DNA of 64,000 nucleotides from an uncultured Acidobacteriota bacterium (GTDB taxonomy: Bacteria > Acidobacteriota > CAIWXX01): NCBI GenBank assembly GCA_903916735.1, contig CAIWXX010000078.1:111424-175423 (forward strand). Direction: 5' to 3'. This document shows positions 47,348-56,700 of this stretch, piece by piece. Position numbers and translations under genes: made by a program. The notes under the pieces were generated by a model. That model worked only from the letters and a program-made list of their open reading frames with translations, did no database searches and was not told the origin of the DNA. Position 1 is the first letter of the stretch. Each line of letters starts with the position of its first letter.

Positions 47348-49582
47348 ATGGGAAAGCGAGAGGCCAGGAAGAAGCGACAGAAGAAACCGCGGGCGCCGGC
47401 TCACCTTTCCGTATCGCCCCCGAAACACCGAAAAAGATACAGTGCCGTTGGAGGAGCGATTCTCCTGATGGTGATCACTGGTGCATGGTATGTTCATCGC
47501 GCCGGTTATCCGACGCTTTTGCGCCTGCGCATGACCCCCCCTGAGAATCTCCTTTTAATCACCCTTGACACGACACGCGCCGATCATCTGAGTTGCTACG
47601 GATACTCACAGCAAACAACTCCCAACATCGATCGGCTCGCTGAGACGGGTGTTCTTTTTGAGCAAGCGCATTCCACGGCACCCCTGACGCTACCCGCGCA
47701 TTCCACCATCCTGACAGGCCTCTATCCCTTCAACCACGGTGTTCGGAACAACGGCGACTTTTATCTCCCACCCGATATTCCGACGCTCGCTGGCATCCTT
47801 AGGAAGCGAGGATATGGGACAGCCGCTTTCATCAGTTCTTTCATTCTCGATTCCCGCTACGGCCTCGCGCACGACTTCGATCTCTACGAAGATCACCTCG
47901 AAAAAAAGGAACAAGCCTTGCAGGATTTCGAGGTCGAGCGGAAGGGCAGTGACACAACACACTTGGCGCTCTCCTGGCTCTCATCTCATGCCGCCAAGCC
48001 GTTTTTTCTCTGGCTGCATCTCTACGATCCGCACGAATCGTATGATCCTCCCGAGCCGTTCAGAAGTCGATTCGCATCGCTCTATGACGGAGAGATTGCC
48101 TTCGCCGACAGCCTCGTCGGCGACATGATTGCCCGCCTCGATGAACTGGGAATCCGCCGAAAAACTCTCATTGTGATCGTGGGGGATCACGGAGAGAGCC
48201 TGGGGGAACACCATGAGGAAAGTCACTCTGTATTTATCTACACAGCCACGATGAGAGTCCCGCTTGTGCTGAACGCCCCTGGCGCTATACCGGCCGGAGT
48301 ACGGGCGGCGGCACCGGTTTCAATCGCGGATATTTTTTCTACAGTTGTAGATATTTTAAAATTGACCCCTCCGTCGACTCAGGACGGGAGAAGCCTTGTC
48401 CCCCTCATCGCCGGATCGACCCCATCGACTGAACGCTCCATCTATTTCGAATCCCTCTTCCCGAAGCTCTATTTGCATTGGGCACCGCTTCGCGGAATAC
48501 GATCAGGCCCATGGACATATATCGAAGCGCCGCGCGCGGAGCTCTATAGAGTCGACTCCGACCCCGGCGAAACGGTCAACCTGCTCGCATCGAATCCGGA
48601 TGTCGTTTCCCGGATGAGGCAGCGACTGACATCAATCGTCCCCGCCGGCGCTCCTGATCGCTACAGCCGCCAGGCACTCGACGATGAGACCGTCTCGAAA
48701 CTCGCCGAGCTTGGCTACATTGCAGCAGCTGCTTATTCGGGCGCCGAAGTGGCTTCTGGAAACTTACCAGACCCGAAAGACAAAATTGATTTTTTCAATA
48801 CACTGAGAGACGCTCAAAAAGAAATTCGCCTCGACCAATTCGACCGTGCCATCCCAACACTTGAACAGGTCATCGCGCGCGAGCCGGACAATGCCGTTGC
48901 ATTGCTGTTTCTCGCAAACGGTTATCTCGGACAAAAGGATTACCCCAGAGCAATCGAAACATACAGACGGTACCTGAGTGTCATGCCGGCGAGCGCCTAT
49001 GCCCACCACTGGATCGCCATCGCCTCGGTCCGCAACGGCGACCGCGAAACAGCGCTGCGTGAAGAGAACGCCGCCCTGGCGATTGATTCCCGCTATGTTG
49101 ATTCCTATGTGATGAAAGCGGGGCTTCTGGCATCGGATGGGCAGTATCCACAAGCAGCTCAGGCCTTGCAGGAAGCTCTCGTCATCGATCCCGACAATAC
49201 GGGTATCATGAATGATCTGGGCGCCATTTATCTCGAATGGAAACAATTGCCTGAGGCGGCGGGCATTTTTGCCAACATTCTGAAAATCGACTCGAACTAT
49301 GCACCGGCATGGACCTCACTCGGAATTATTGCCGCTGCTCAAAACGATAACGACACCGCCGTTGGAAATCTGCGGAAGGCTCTCACCATTTCTCCAATGC
49401 TTCGCGAAGCAAGATTCAATCTGGCAAAAGCGCTCATCAGCCTCAAGCGCTACGACGAAGCGCGCCGGGAATTGACGATTCTCCTGAGCCAGACTGAGAA
49501 GCCCGCCGACGACCGTGTTGCCGCAATCAGGCAGGCCACGGTCGAAGCACTGGAAACGCTGCCACGACTGCAAAAACAATGA
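47348..49582 (+). CDS. Membrane-anchored sulfatase-like hydrolase/transferase with TPR repeats
   Basis: 744 residues. One membrane segment near residues 36-52 (GGAILLMVITGAWYVHRAG) follows a Lys/Arg-rich start, so the domain faces the periplasm. The sulfatase fold spans about residues 65-440: LITLDTTRADHLSCYGYS, PNIDRLAETGVLFEQAHS, TLPAHSTILTGLYPFNHGV, VGDHGESLGEHHEES. The usual formylglycine motif C-x-P-x-R reads T-L-P-A-H, so it cannot be a classical sulfatase; threonine may act directly, as in phosphoethanolamine and phosphoglycerol transferases. Residues ~490-740 are TPR repeats (AIPTLEQVIAREPDNAVALL, AAQALQEALVIDPDNTGIMN). Nine bases separate it from the preceding TPR-phosphodiesterase. 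Confidence 0.87.
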   Translation: MGKREARKKRQKKPRAPAHLSVSPPKHRKRYSAVGGAILLMVITGAWYVHRAGYPTLLRLRMTPPENLLLITLDTTRADHLSCYGYSQQTTPNIDRLAETGVLFEQAHSTAPLTLPAHSTILTGLYPFNHGVRNNGDFYLPPDIPTLAGILRKRGYGTAAFISSFILDSRYGLAHDFDLYEDHLEKKEQALQDFEVERKGSDTTHLALSWLSSHAAKPFFLWLHLYDPHESYDPPEPFRSRFASLYDGEIAFADSLVGDMIARLDELGIRRKTLIVIVGDHGESLGEHHEESHSVFIYTATMRVPLVLNAPGAIPAGVRAAAPVSIADIFSTVVDILKLTPPSTQDGRSLVPLIAGSTPSTERSIYFESLFPKLYLHWAPLRGIRSGPWTYIEAPRAELYRVDSDPGETVNLLASNPDVVSRMRQRLTSIVPAGAPDRYSRQALDDETVSKLAELGYIAAAAYSGAEVASGNLPDPKDKIDFFNTLRDAQKEIRLDQFDRAIPTLEQVIAREPDNAVALLFLANGYLGQKDYPRAIETYRRYLSVMPASAYAHHWIAIASVRNGDRETALREENAALAIDSRYVDSYVMKAGLLASDGQYPQAAQALQEALVIDPDNTGIMNDLGAIYLEWKQLPEAAGIFANILKIDSNYAPAWTSLGIIAAAQNDNDTAVGNLRKALTISPMLREARFNLAKALISLKRYDEARRELTILLSQTEKPADDRVAAIRQATVEALETLPRLQKQ

Positions 49583-49734
49583 TCACTTCATCGCTGCATT
49601 TCTTGTTCCCAGTTTGTAATAAGCAACTGGTCAACGGTGAATGGGATGATATCCGCGAGCACTGGATGCCGGTCAATAACTCTGCCGGTCGATCGCAGCA
49701 AATTAGAATCGTGGCATAACTTAAGGAGAATTGG

Positions 49735-50037
49735 ATGGCAAATAAATCCCGCGTCGCGGTTTTGCGGACGCAGCCAGAGACTGTTCTCAAAGATCATTGC
49801 AGGCTCTTCGAACTGGCTAGTGGCAAAAGCGCCCTGACACATGTCCTGGGCACCGTATCAACCAAAGGCTCAGATGCTGGCGCTGCGAAGCTCATGGGAT
49901 TCGAACCCATGAACATCGCGTATATTCGCCTTGCCCATGAACGAGGCCTTGGCGTGGGTGATATACGGCAGATCGAACTTGTGGGCGCGAAGGCTTTATT
50001 GAAAAAGCCTAAATCAGATCATAAAATACGAACTTAG
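49735..50037 (+). pseudogene. DUF362-type iron-sulfur protein with large internal deletion
   Basis: 100 residues from an ATG with AGGAGA six bases upstream. The first ~33 residues (SRVAVLRTQPETVLKDHCRL) match the start of DUF362 proteins, and residues ~48-90 (AAKLMGFEPMNIAYIRLAHE, RGLGVGDIRQIELVG) match their C-terminal region. The intervening ~200 residues of a normal DUF362 protein are missing, and the joint near residue 40 keeps frame. The remaining protein cannot carry the full fold and is unlikely to work. The frame is still open and the ribosome site intact, so it may be transcribed. The deletion is inferred from family memory. Confidence 0.65.
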
Positions 50038-50066
50038 ATCCACAACGATTCACAAGGAGATGTGGA

Positions 50067-50286
50067 ATGCAGCCAAAATGCAGCGTCTTATTGCTCCTGG
50101 CTATTGTTGTTCTGACCTGCTCTTGTGGAAAAGCAGAAGCAGGAATTGATAAGTGGACCACCGTGGCATCACCTGAAGGCCGCCGAGATTGATTCAGTCG
50201 AATTCGCACTGGATGTTCCATCGCATCTTTTTGCTCAAACCAGGGGTGGTGTCCTCTTCACAATGACATTGTCTGACGAGCCTTAG
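50067..50286 (+). pseudogene. Small exported/lipoprotein gene broken by a frameshift or deletion
   Basis: The ATG at 50067 has AAGGAGA upstream and begins a signal peptide (CSVLLLLAIVVLTCSCGKAEAG), but the frame stops at 50190-50192 after 41 residues. Another frame then gives AAEIDSVEFALDVPSHLFAQ and TRGGVLFTMTLSDEP up to TAG (50284-50286), with protein-like composition and good continuity from about 50178. The gene looks like a ~73-residue protein with one frameshift, or like a longer protein shortened by deletion. The lipobox-like LTCSC suggests a lipoprotein. It lies 29 bases after another broken gene. Confidence 0.5.
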
Positions 50287-50511
50287 ACCTCGATATGGCA
50301 CGCATCTGTGAGAGGGTATCAATCGACCCCCACCTGCTTGCCGAAAATAGCATCATCATGGACGCCTTAATAAGGCGTTCAGGCGCATCGAGCACAAATG
50401 AATTTGCCGCCGGCGTGTGGCCGAAGCAATCGCCATGAATTCTTGAATAGGGAAGGTCAGTTTATTCTGAGGCATGGCTCTCGCTCCCGGATGAGAGAGA
50501 GGCAATGCGAC
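50287..50511. other. Intergenic stretch with an 8-base palindrome
   Basis: Between the broken genes and the efflux promoter no gene was found. ACGCCTTA and TAAGGCGT form a perfect palindrome around one base (50362-50378), about 135 bases before the tolC promoter. It could be a regulator site; nothing else supports this. Confidence 0.4.
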
Positions 50512-50540
50512 TTGACATGATACGGCCGCGGCCATATCCT
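50512..50540 (+). promoter_or_regulatory. Promoter of the TolC/adaptor/RND operon
   Basis: TTGACA (50512-50517, perfect) and TATCCT (50535-50540) are separated by 17 bases. Transcription would start near 50547, about 175 bases before the GTG of the TolC-type gene, which rules out the longer reading from 50505. Confidence 0.6.
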
Positions 50541-50723
50541 TCCATCATGAATCGGACCCAATCAGTCCGGCCGATTAGTCACTCACGAGCATTCACCAAG
50601 CTCCGCAAAAGCCTTCGGACTCTTTCGGGTGATTCTTTATCGGCTCCGATGATCCACTATCCCAACTCGTTGGCTCAGGTGAAAGAGCAAATTTTTCAAC
50701 ATATCAATCGAATTGGAGCAGAC

Positions 50724-52046
50724 GTGCTTTATCCGTTTCGTCAGCGCATGGCGCGCTTGTCATTCGTACCAGCTCTTCTCCTCATGTCCACCCTATGGTC
50801 ATCCGGAGCCGATGTGCCCCAGGCGGGCGAGACTCTAGGGTTTGCACGGTGCATCGAGATCGCCCTTGCTCAACATCCCGATCTGCAGGCATATCGGTTC
50901 TCCGCGACTGCAGCGGCTGCTCAGGTAGAACAGGCCAAATCAGGATACTATCCGGCGGTGGATATCACGACGGGACTGCGGCGAGACCATGCCGTCGCCA
51001 CCTACGTGCATGACAAGCCCATCCTTCCCGGCAATGCTGTCAAGGATGGCGATGATATCTCGGCCACCATTGGTTTCCGTCAAACGCTCTACGATTTCGG
51101 CAAGACTAGAGCGAGTGTCGACATCACGAAGCAGCATTTTTTCTCCGCACAATTCGACTACGACACCATCGCCGATGACGCTGTTTTCCGGGTGAAAACG
51201 GCTTACTACGGAGTGCTGCGAGCAGCGAAAGCCAGGGATGTGCTTGCCGAAAGCGTCACGACTTACGAGCAGCATCTTCAACAAGCAAAGGCTTTCTACG
51301 AAGCCGGCACAAAGCCCAGATACGACGTCACTAAGGCCGAGCTTGATCTGAGCAATGAACAACTCAATCTCATCAAAGCGGAGAACTCGCTCAAGCTGGG
51401 GTGGGTTTCACTGAACAAGGCCATGGGCCTCGAGTCTTCCTCCGAATACGTCCTCAATGACAACCTTGTATTTGCCGCCTACCCGATGATCTTGGAAGAG
51501 GCCATCCAGGCGGCCCTTAAGGACCGGCCTGATCTCAAGTCCCTTCAGGCCAAGTTGAACGGCGCCGAAGAGATTATCAAGCTGGATAAAACGGAATATT
51601 ACCCTCTTCTTTCGGCTGATGGGAATTATCGTTTCGATGGAAGCGATTTTCCTCTCGACAACGGCTGGACGGCGCGCCTGACGATGTCAATCAACATCTT
51701 CAACGGCTTCGCCACAAAACAAAGAGTCCAGGAAGCGATGGCGAATGCAAGCGCAGCAAAAGCGCGTATCGAATCTCTCAGACTGGACATACACGGCGAA
51801 ATCGAAAAAGACTACCTTTTTCTTGGGGAGGCTCAACAAAGCATCGCCAATGCCGAAATTCAAGTGCGGCTTGCCACCGAGAACCTAGAGCTCGCCAACA
51901 GGCGCTACGAAGCGGGCGTCGGAAACCCCGTGGAAGTTGCAGATGCGATCACATCAATGAACGATGCGAGTTTGGCTCAAATCAATGCACTCTATGAATA
52001 CAAAGTGGCACAGGCCGCTATTGAAAAAGCCATGGCGAGGAGGTGA
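50724..52046 (+). CDS. TolC-family outer-membrane efflux protein
   Basis: 440 residues from a GTG at 50724 that has GGAG five bases upstream. The signal peptide (MLYPFRQRMARLSFVPALLL...) ends near WSSGA. Upstream in-frame ATGs (50505, 50652) lie before or within the promoter leader and add unlike sequence. Two OEP repeats are seen: ARCIEIALAQHPDLQAYRFS with the coiled-coil AEVEQAKSGYYP-type helix, and EEAIQAALKDRPDLKSLQAK with KLDKTEYYPLLSADGNY. The end is YEYKVAQAAIEKAMARR. TolC trimers form the outer-membrane tunnel for the adaptor and RND pump encoded next. Confidence 0.93.
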   Translation: MLYPFRQRMARLSFVPALLLMSTLWSSGADVPQAGETLGFARCIEIALAQHPDLQAYRFSATAAAAQVEQAKSGYYPAVDITTGLRRDHAVATYVHDKPILPGNAVKDGDDISATIGFRQTLYDFGKTRASVDITKQHFFSAQFDYDTIADDAVFRVKTAYYGVLRAAKARDVLAESVTTYEQHLQQAKAFYEAGTKPRYDVTKAELDLSNEQLNLIKAENSLKLGWVSLNKAMGLESSSEYVLNDNLVFAAYPMILEEAIQAALKDRPDLKSLQAKLNGAEEIIKLDKTEYYPLLSADGNYRFDGSDFPLDNGWTARLTMSINIFNGFATKQRVQEAMANASAAKARIESLRLDIHGEIEKDYLFLGEAQQSIANAEIQVRLATENLELANRRYEAGVGNPVEVADAITSMNDASLAQINALYEYKVAQAAIEKAMARR

Positions 52047-52163
52047 GATCGTGGACTCTGTCCGATCTACCACCGCGAACCTCACGGCAATGATATTTCC
52101 GAGTTGGAAATTTAAAGGTCCGGTGGCCACAAAATCCCAGAATGAATCTTTTCACAACTATCT

Positions 52164-52236
52164 ATCGGCAGAGGTGCCGAGGAAGCCGAGAGGAGTTGTC
52201 GCCCTTGCACCTATGCCCCTCCGCTCCTCTGCCGAT
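52164..52236. repeat. Inverted repeat between TolC and adaptor genes
   Basis: ATCGGCAGAGG (52164-52174) and CCTCTGCCGAT (52226-52236) are a perfect 11-base inverted repeat; the pairing continues with mismatches to about 52182. It sits in a 336-base gap (52047-52382) without a gene. No T-tract follows. It could act as an attenuating or mRNA-processing hairpin that changes the ratio of TolC to pump, or be a dispersed repeat. Confidence 0.6.
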
Positions 52237-52382
52237 TCCATCGTACGATCAATCAGGGAAACAGGCATAAAGTGACAACCCCCAAAATGGCATTCGCGCC
52301 GAAAACAACCCTAAATGAACGAGGTCTCTGCGATTGGAATGGACGGCAAAAACATAAGTTGCGGCAGGAGCAGGAGTGCTTG

Positions 52383-53495
52383 ATGAGGAAATTTCTTTTC
52401 ATATTTTTTTCTTTTGCCGCGATGAGCGGCTGTTCAATGGGCAACAAGTCCGCCCCGCCGAAGCCCAAGGAAGTCCCGGTGACGACCGGAACAGCGGTGG
52501 CCAAAACGATTCCCATTTCGATCGATGCTGTCGGCACCGTTGAAGCCTTTAACTCGGTGAGCGTCCTCTCCCGCGTGTCCGGGCAGATTCTGGAAATCCA
52601 CTTCAAAGAAGGCGTGGATGTTCAGAAGGATGCTCCCCTCATCGCCGTCGATCCTGCGCCTTTCAAGGAAATGCTGAGAGAAGCAGAAGCGCGCCTGACT
52701 CGAGACAAAGCGGCTCTCGAGTTCAAACGCGCAGAAGCCGAACGCTATAAGTTCCTCGTCGAAAAGGGCGCGGTCTCGAAGTCGGACTATGATAAGAATC
52801 GGACGGATGCGGACGCGCAGGAGGAAACAATCCGGGCGGATGAAGCAGAAGTCGAACAGGCGAGACTTAGCCTGTCCTACTGCTCCATCAACGCGCCGAT
52901 TAGCGGGCGCACGGGGGCATATCTTGTCAAGGAAGGAACCATCATCGAAGCCAGCCGGACCCCGCTCGTTGTCATCAACCTGATTCGGCCAATTTATGCA
53001 CGGTTTTCCATTCCTGAAAAATACCTGTCCGATGTCAAGAAGTACCTGGCGGTTGGGACACTCGAAGTCATCGCCCAACTTTCAGGATCGGCCGCGGCCG
53101 CACGCGACGGCAGGCTCACCTTCATCGACAATGCTGTCGATCCGAAAACGGGGATGATTCAACTCAAAGCCGAATTCCCCAACCAGGAAGGCCTCCTCTG
53201 GCCCGGCCAATTCGTCAATGTTCAACTCGCCCTGACCACTCAAAAGAATGTCGTCGTCATCCCATCCCAGGCGGTCCAGGTCGGGCCGAAGGGGTCCTAT
53301 GTTTTTGTCGTCGGCGGAGAGTTGACGGTCGAATCGCGCATCGTATCGGTCAGCAGGATTTACAATGATGAGGCCGTCATTGCGAGTGGAATTGTGCCGG
53401 GCGAAATCGTCGTGACTAACGGGCAGAATAAGCTTCAAGACGGTTTCAAGGTCAAAGTGAAGTCATCGTTGGAAGCGGCAAGCAGCGCCAAATGA
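52383..53495 (+). CDS. RND efflux periplasmic adaptor lipoprotein
   Basis: 370 residues from an ATG with GGAG upstream (the open frame reaches back to 52272 but without features). Lipoprotein signal with lipobox MSGC near residue 17. Membrane-fusion-protein order: barrel-sandwich start VGTVEAFNSVSVLSRVSGQI, alpha-hairpin (LREAEARLTRDKAALEFKRA), second lipoyl half LSLSLSYCSINAPISG-type segment, beta-barrel VEVIAQ-like stretch and membrane-proximal domain with PSQAVQVGPKGSYVFVV. It links the RND pump to the TolC tunnel. It is the second gene of the efflux operon; the 336-base gap before it contains an inverted repeat. Confidence 0.93.
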   Translation: MRKFLFIFFSFAAMSGCSMGNKSAPPKPKEVPVTTGTAVAKTIPISIDAVGTVEAFNSVSVLSRVSGQILEIHFKEGVDVQKDAPLIAVDPAPFKEMLREAEARLTRDKAALEFKRAEAERYKFLVEKGAVSKSDYDKNRTDADAQEETIRADEAEVEQARLSLSYCSINAPISGRTGAYLVKEGTIIEASRTPLVVINLIRPIYARFSIPEKYLSDVKKYLAVGTLEVIAQLSGSAAAARDGRLTFIDNAVDPKTGMIQLKAEFPNQEGLLWPGQFVNVQLALTTQKNVVVIPSQAVQVGPKGSYVFVVGGELTVESRIVSVSRIYNDEAVIASGIVPGEIVVTNGQNKLQDGFKVKVKSSLEAASSAK

Positions 53496-53565
53496 AAATG
53501 AAGCGCGCTTTTATGCCATGGCGAACACATGAGAATCTCTCAAAACAACAGGAAGCTCAAAACGC

Positions 53566-56500
53566 ATGAATCTTTCTGAAATCTGGATAAGACGGCCTGT
53601 CATGACCACGTTGGTCATGTTCGGAATTCTTCTTTTCGGCCTCATCAGTTACAAAAATCTCCCGATCAATAATCTCCCCGATGTGGAGTTTCCGACAATC
53701 ACGGTGACCACGGCCTTGCCCGGAGCAAGCCCTGAAACAATGGCCTCGACGGTGGCGACACCACTGGAGAAGCAGTTTTCAGCCATCGCAGGCATTGATT
53801 CCATGGTTTCCACCAGCACTCTGGGACAGACATCAATCAGTTTGCAATTCACATTGAGCCGGAACATCGATGCTGCAGCTCTCGATGTCAACTCCGCCAT
53901 AGCCGCCGCTATGGGTGTGCTCCCGCGCAATCTGCCGAACCCTCCAATATACAAAAAGGTTAATCCCGCGGACATGCCCATCGTCTTCATCTCGCTGGTC
54001 TCGGACACACTCCCCATCACCGAGCTGAACGATTATGCGGAAAATGTCATCATGGCCCATCTGTCGACGATCAATGGTGTCGCGAACGTGGACATTGCAC
54101 CGCAACAACGTTTCGCCGTCCGTGTGCAGATCAACCCCGATATCCTCGCCAACCGAGGCATCGGAATCAATAAAATCGCCAACGCAATCCAGAATGGGAA
54201 TGTAAATCTTCCGAGCGGGACTCTGGATGGCTCCACGACGTCCTACACGATGGACTCCAACGGGCAGCTCATGACTGCCAAAGCATACGAATCCCTGATC
54301 GTCACCTACCAGAATGGCTACCCTGTCCGCATCAAAGATCTCGGGCGGGCCATCGATGGGCTTCAAAACGACAAGTCGATGGCCAGGCTTCTGGAACAGG
54401 GACGCGTGCACCAGGTCATCATCCTGCGAATCCAAAAACAACCGGGATCCAATACCGTGCAGGTTGCCGGCCAGGTCAGGGCTTTGATCTCCGATCTGAA
54501 GGCGACCATGCCCGGGGCCATGTCGATGGATGTGGTGTATGACCAATCGGATTTCATCAAGGAATCAATCCGAGATGTACAATTCACGATGATCTTGACG
54601 GTGTTCCTTGTCATCGCCGTGATCTTTATTTTTGTTCGAGCAATGAAGCCGACCATTATACCCAGTATTGCAGTCCCGTTGTCCTTGATCGCAACTTTCG
54701 CGGTCATGTACTTCCAAGGGTACACGCTTAACAATCTGTCATTGATGGCTCTGACCCTGGCAATCGGTTTCGTCGTGGACGATGCCATCGTTGTGCTCGA
54801 GAACATCATTCGCCGCATGGAGATGGGCGAGGATGCCGTTGAAGCATCTCTGAAGGGCTCTCGCGAAATAGGTTTCACGATCCTCTCGATGACAATTTCG
54901 CTGGTGGTCGTCTTCATCCCGATCATGTTCATGAGCGGCATCCTCGGCCGTCTTTTCCGGGAATTCGCCGTCAGCATCTCGGCGGCGATTCTGATTTCCG
55001 GATTTTTGTCGCTGTCGCTCACTCCGATGATGTGCAGCCGTATTTTGCGCAAACGGGGACGTACGAAACCGAACAGGATGTATGAGCTCTCGGAAAGGGG
55101 GTTTGGCGGATTGCTGAGGCTCTATGAATTGAGCCTCAAGACCGTCATGCGTCACCGGAGGCTGGCTCTTGTTTTCACGCTTCTGGTCTGCATCGCCATG
55201 GTGCACCTCTTCAATCGAATTCCGAAAGGATTCATCCCCAACCAGGACCAGTACTTCTTCCGGATCTTCTCGCAGGTGGAAGACAAAACTTCTTATAGCG
55301 ACATGGTGAGGCATCAGGAATCGTTGAATAAGGTCCTTATGGCTGACCCGGATATCCAAAAAGCGAAGGTGGTTTCACTTGTGGGTCTGGTTAGCGAGAA
55401 CACAGGGCTTGCGTTCGTGAGCCTGAGGCCAAGAGCCGAGCGCGCCCATTCCGTCGACCAGATCATCAACAAACTTCGGCCTCAGCTCAATGAAATTCCC
55501 GGCCTCGTTGTCTCGCTTGTCAATCCCCCTGTCATCACCATCGGTTCGAGAATGGCATCGGCGCAGTGGCAGTTCACTCTGCAGAGCACCGACCTGGGAG
55601 ATCTCTATGCCTACGGCACCGCATTGGAAGGTAAGATAAGGGCGATCTCGGGGCTGGCGGATGTGAAATCCGACCTGCAGTTCCGGAAACCCCGCCTGGA
55701 GATCATCATCGACAGAGACAAGGCCTCGACACTGGGTGTGACTTTGAAAGATGTCCAGGACACTTTCTACTCGGCATACGGAGCGAGGCAGATTTCTACA
55801 ATTTACACATCGACAAATTACTACTACGTCATCCTGGAGCTCATGCCCGAATTCCGTGACGCTCCACCCGCTCTGACCAAGCTCTACATCGAATCTTCCA
55901 GCGGCCGGCTCGTGCCGCTCTCAACTGTGGCTGACATCAAGGAATCGGTCTCGCCCTTGAGCGTCAATCATTCAGGACAGATTCCTTCCGCGACGATCTC
56001 ATTCAATCTCAAACCCGGGGCGTCAATCAGCGAGGCCATGGTTGATATCAACAAGATCGCCAAAGAGACTCTTCCATCAACAATTCGTACTATGTTCCAG
56101 GGATCGGCACAGGCGTTTCAATCGTCGTTTGCGAGCATGGGATTTCTCCTCATCATCACGGTAATCTTGATTTATATGGTTCTGGGTGTGCTCTATGAAA
56201 GCTTTATCCACCCGCTCACAATTCTCACCTCACTGCCACTGGCGGGCTTCGGCGCCCTGGCGGCTCTGATGATTTTCAATATGGAGCTCGATATGTACGC
56301 GTTCGTCGGAATGATCCTGCTCGTCGGCATCGTCAAGAAAAACGGCATCATGATGATCGACTTCGCGCTGGAGACCGAACGCACCGAAGGGCTGACGTCG
56401 GAACAATCGATCATTCAGGCATGCCTGATTCGTTTCCGCCCGATCATGATGACGACGATGGCGGCGCTTTTCGGCTGCCTGCCGATCGCGCTGGGATTGG

Positions 56501-56670
56501 GCGCCGGCGGGGAAGCCCGGCAGCCCCTCGGCGTGGCGGTCGTCGGCGGCTTGTTCTTCTCGCAATTACTGACTCTCTTCATCACACCGGTCTTCTACGT
56601 TTACTTTGACAGGCTGAACCGGTGGCTATCGAAAGAGGCGGAGAAGCCTGTCAGGAGTGTGCCGGCATGA
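53566..56670 (+). CDS. RND multidrug-efflux pump, AcrB/MexF-type (HAE1)
   Basis: 1034 residues, the usual length for HAE1 pumps. N terminus NLSEIWIRRPVMTTLVMFG with the first membrane helix, then porter domain LPGASPETMASTVATPLEKQ. The proton-relay pair in helix 4 is present in VGFVVDDAIVVLENIIRRME (Asp-Asp), and helix 10 has Lys in FVGMILLVGIVKKNGIMMID. A funnel region and C-terminal helices with EARQPLGVAVVGGL and TPVFYVYFDRL follow. It exports hydrophobic drugs or metabolites using proton flow. Third gene of the operon; no local repressor is seen. Confidence 0.95.
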   Translation: MNLSEIWIRRPVMTTLVMFGILLFGLISYKNLPINNLPDVEFPTITVTTALPGASPETMASTVATPLEKQFSAIAGIDSMVSTSTLGQTSISLQFTLSRNIDAAALDVNSAIAAAMGVLPRNLPNPPIYKKVNPADMPIVFISLVSDTLPITELNDYAENVIMAHLSTINGVANVDIAPQQRFAVRVQINPDILANRGIGINKIANAIQNGNVNLPSGTLDGSTTSYTMDSNGQLMTAKAYESLIVTYQNGYPVRIKDLGRAIDGLQNDKSMARLLEQGRVHQVIILRIQKQPGSNTVQVAGQVRALISDLKATMPGAMSMDVVYDQSDFIKESIRDVQFTMILTVFLVIAVIFIFVRAMKPTIIPSIAVPLSLIATFAVMYFQGYTLNNLSLMALTLAIGFVVDDAIVVLENIIRRMEMGEDAVEASLKGSREIGFTILSMTISLVVVFIPIMFMSGILGRLFREFAVSISAAILISGFLSLSLTPMMCSRILRKRGRTKPNRMYELSERGFGGLLRLYELSLKTVMRHRRLALVFTLLVCIAMVHLFNRIPKGFIPNQDQYFFRIFSQVEDKTSYSDMVRHQESLNKVLMADPDIQKAKVVSLVGLVSENTGLAFVSLRPRAERAHSVDQIINKLRPQLNEIPGLVVSLVNPPVITIGSRMASAQWQFTLQSTDLGDLYAYGTALEGKIRAISGLADVKSDLQFRKPRLEIIIDRDKASTLGVTLKDVQDTFYSAYGARQISTIYTSTNYYYVILELMPEFRDAPPALTKLYIESSSGRLVPLSTVADIKESVSPLSVNHSGQIPSATISFNLKPGASISEAMVDINKIAKETLPSTIRTMFQGSAQAFQSSFASMGFLLIITVILIYMVLGVLYESFIHPLTILTSLPLAGFGALAALMIFNMELDMYAFVGMILLVGIVKKNGIMMIDFALETERTEGLTSEQSIIQACLIRFRPIMMTTMAALFGCLPIALGLGAGGEARQPLGVAVVGGLFFSQLLTLFITPVFYVYFDRLNRWLSKEAEKPVRSVPA

Positions 56671-56700
56671 GAAATGGCCATTGTGAACTGAGAGATAAAG

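Noticed and set aside
49885..49912. Sequence like a tRNA T-loop (GGGATTCGAACCCATG)
   Set aside because: It encodes KLMGFEPM in the DUF362 remnant, a conserved block of that family, and no acceptor or anticodon stem can be formed around it.
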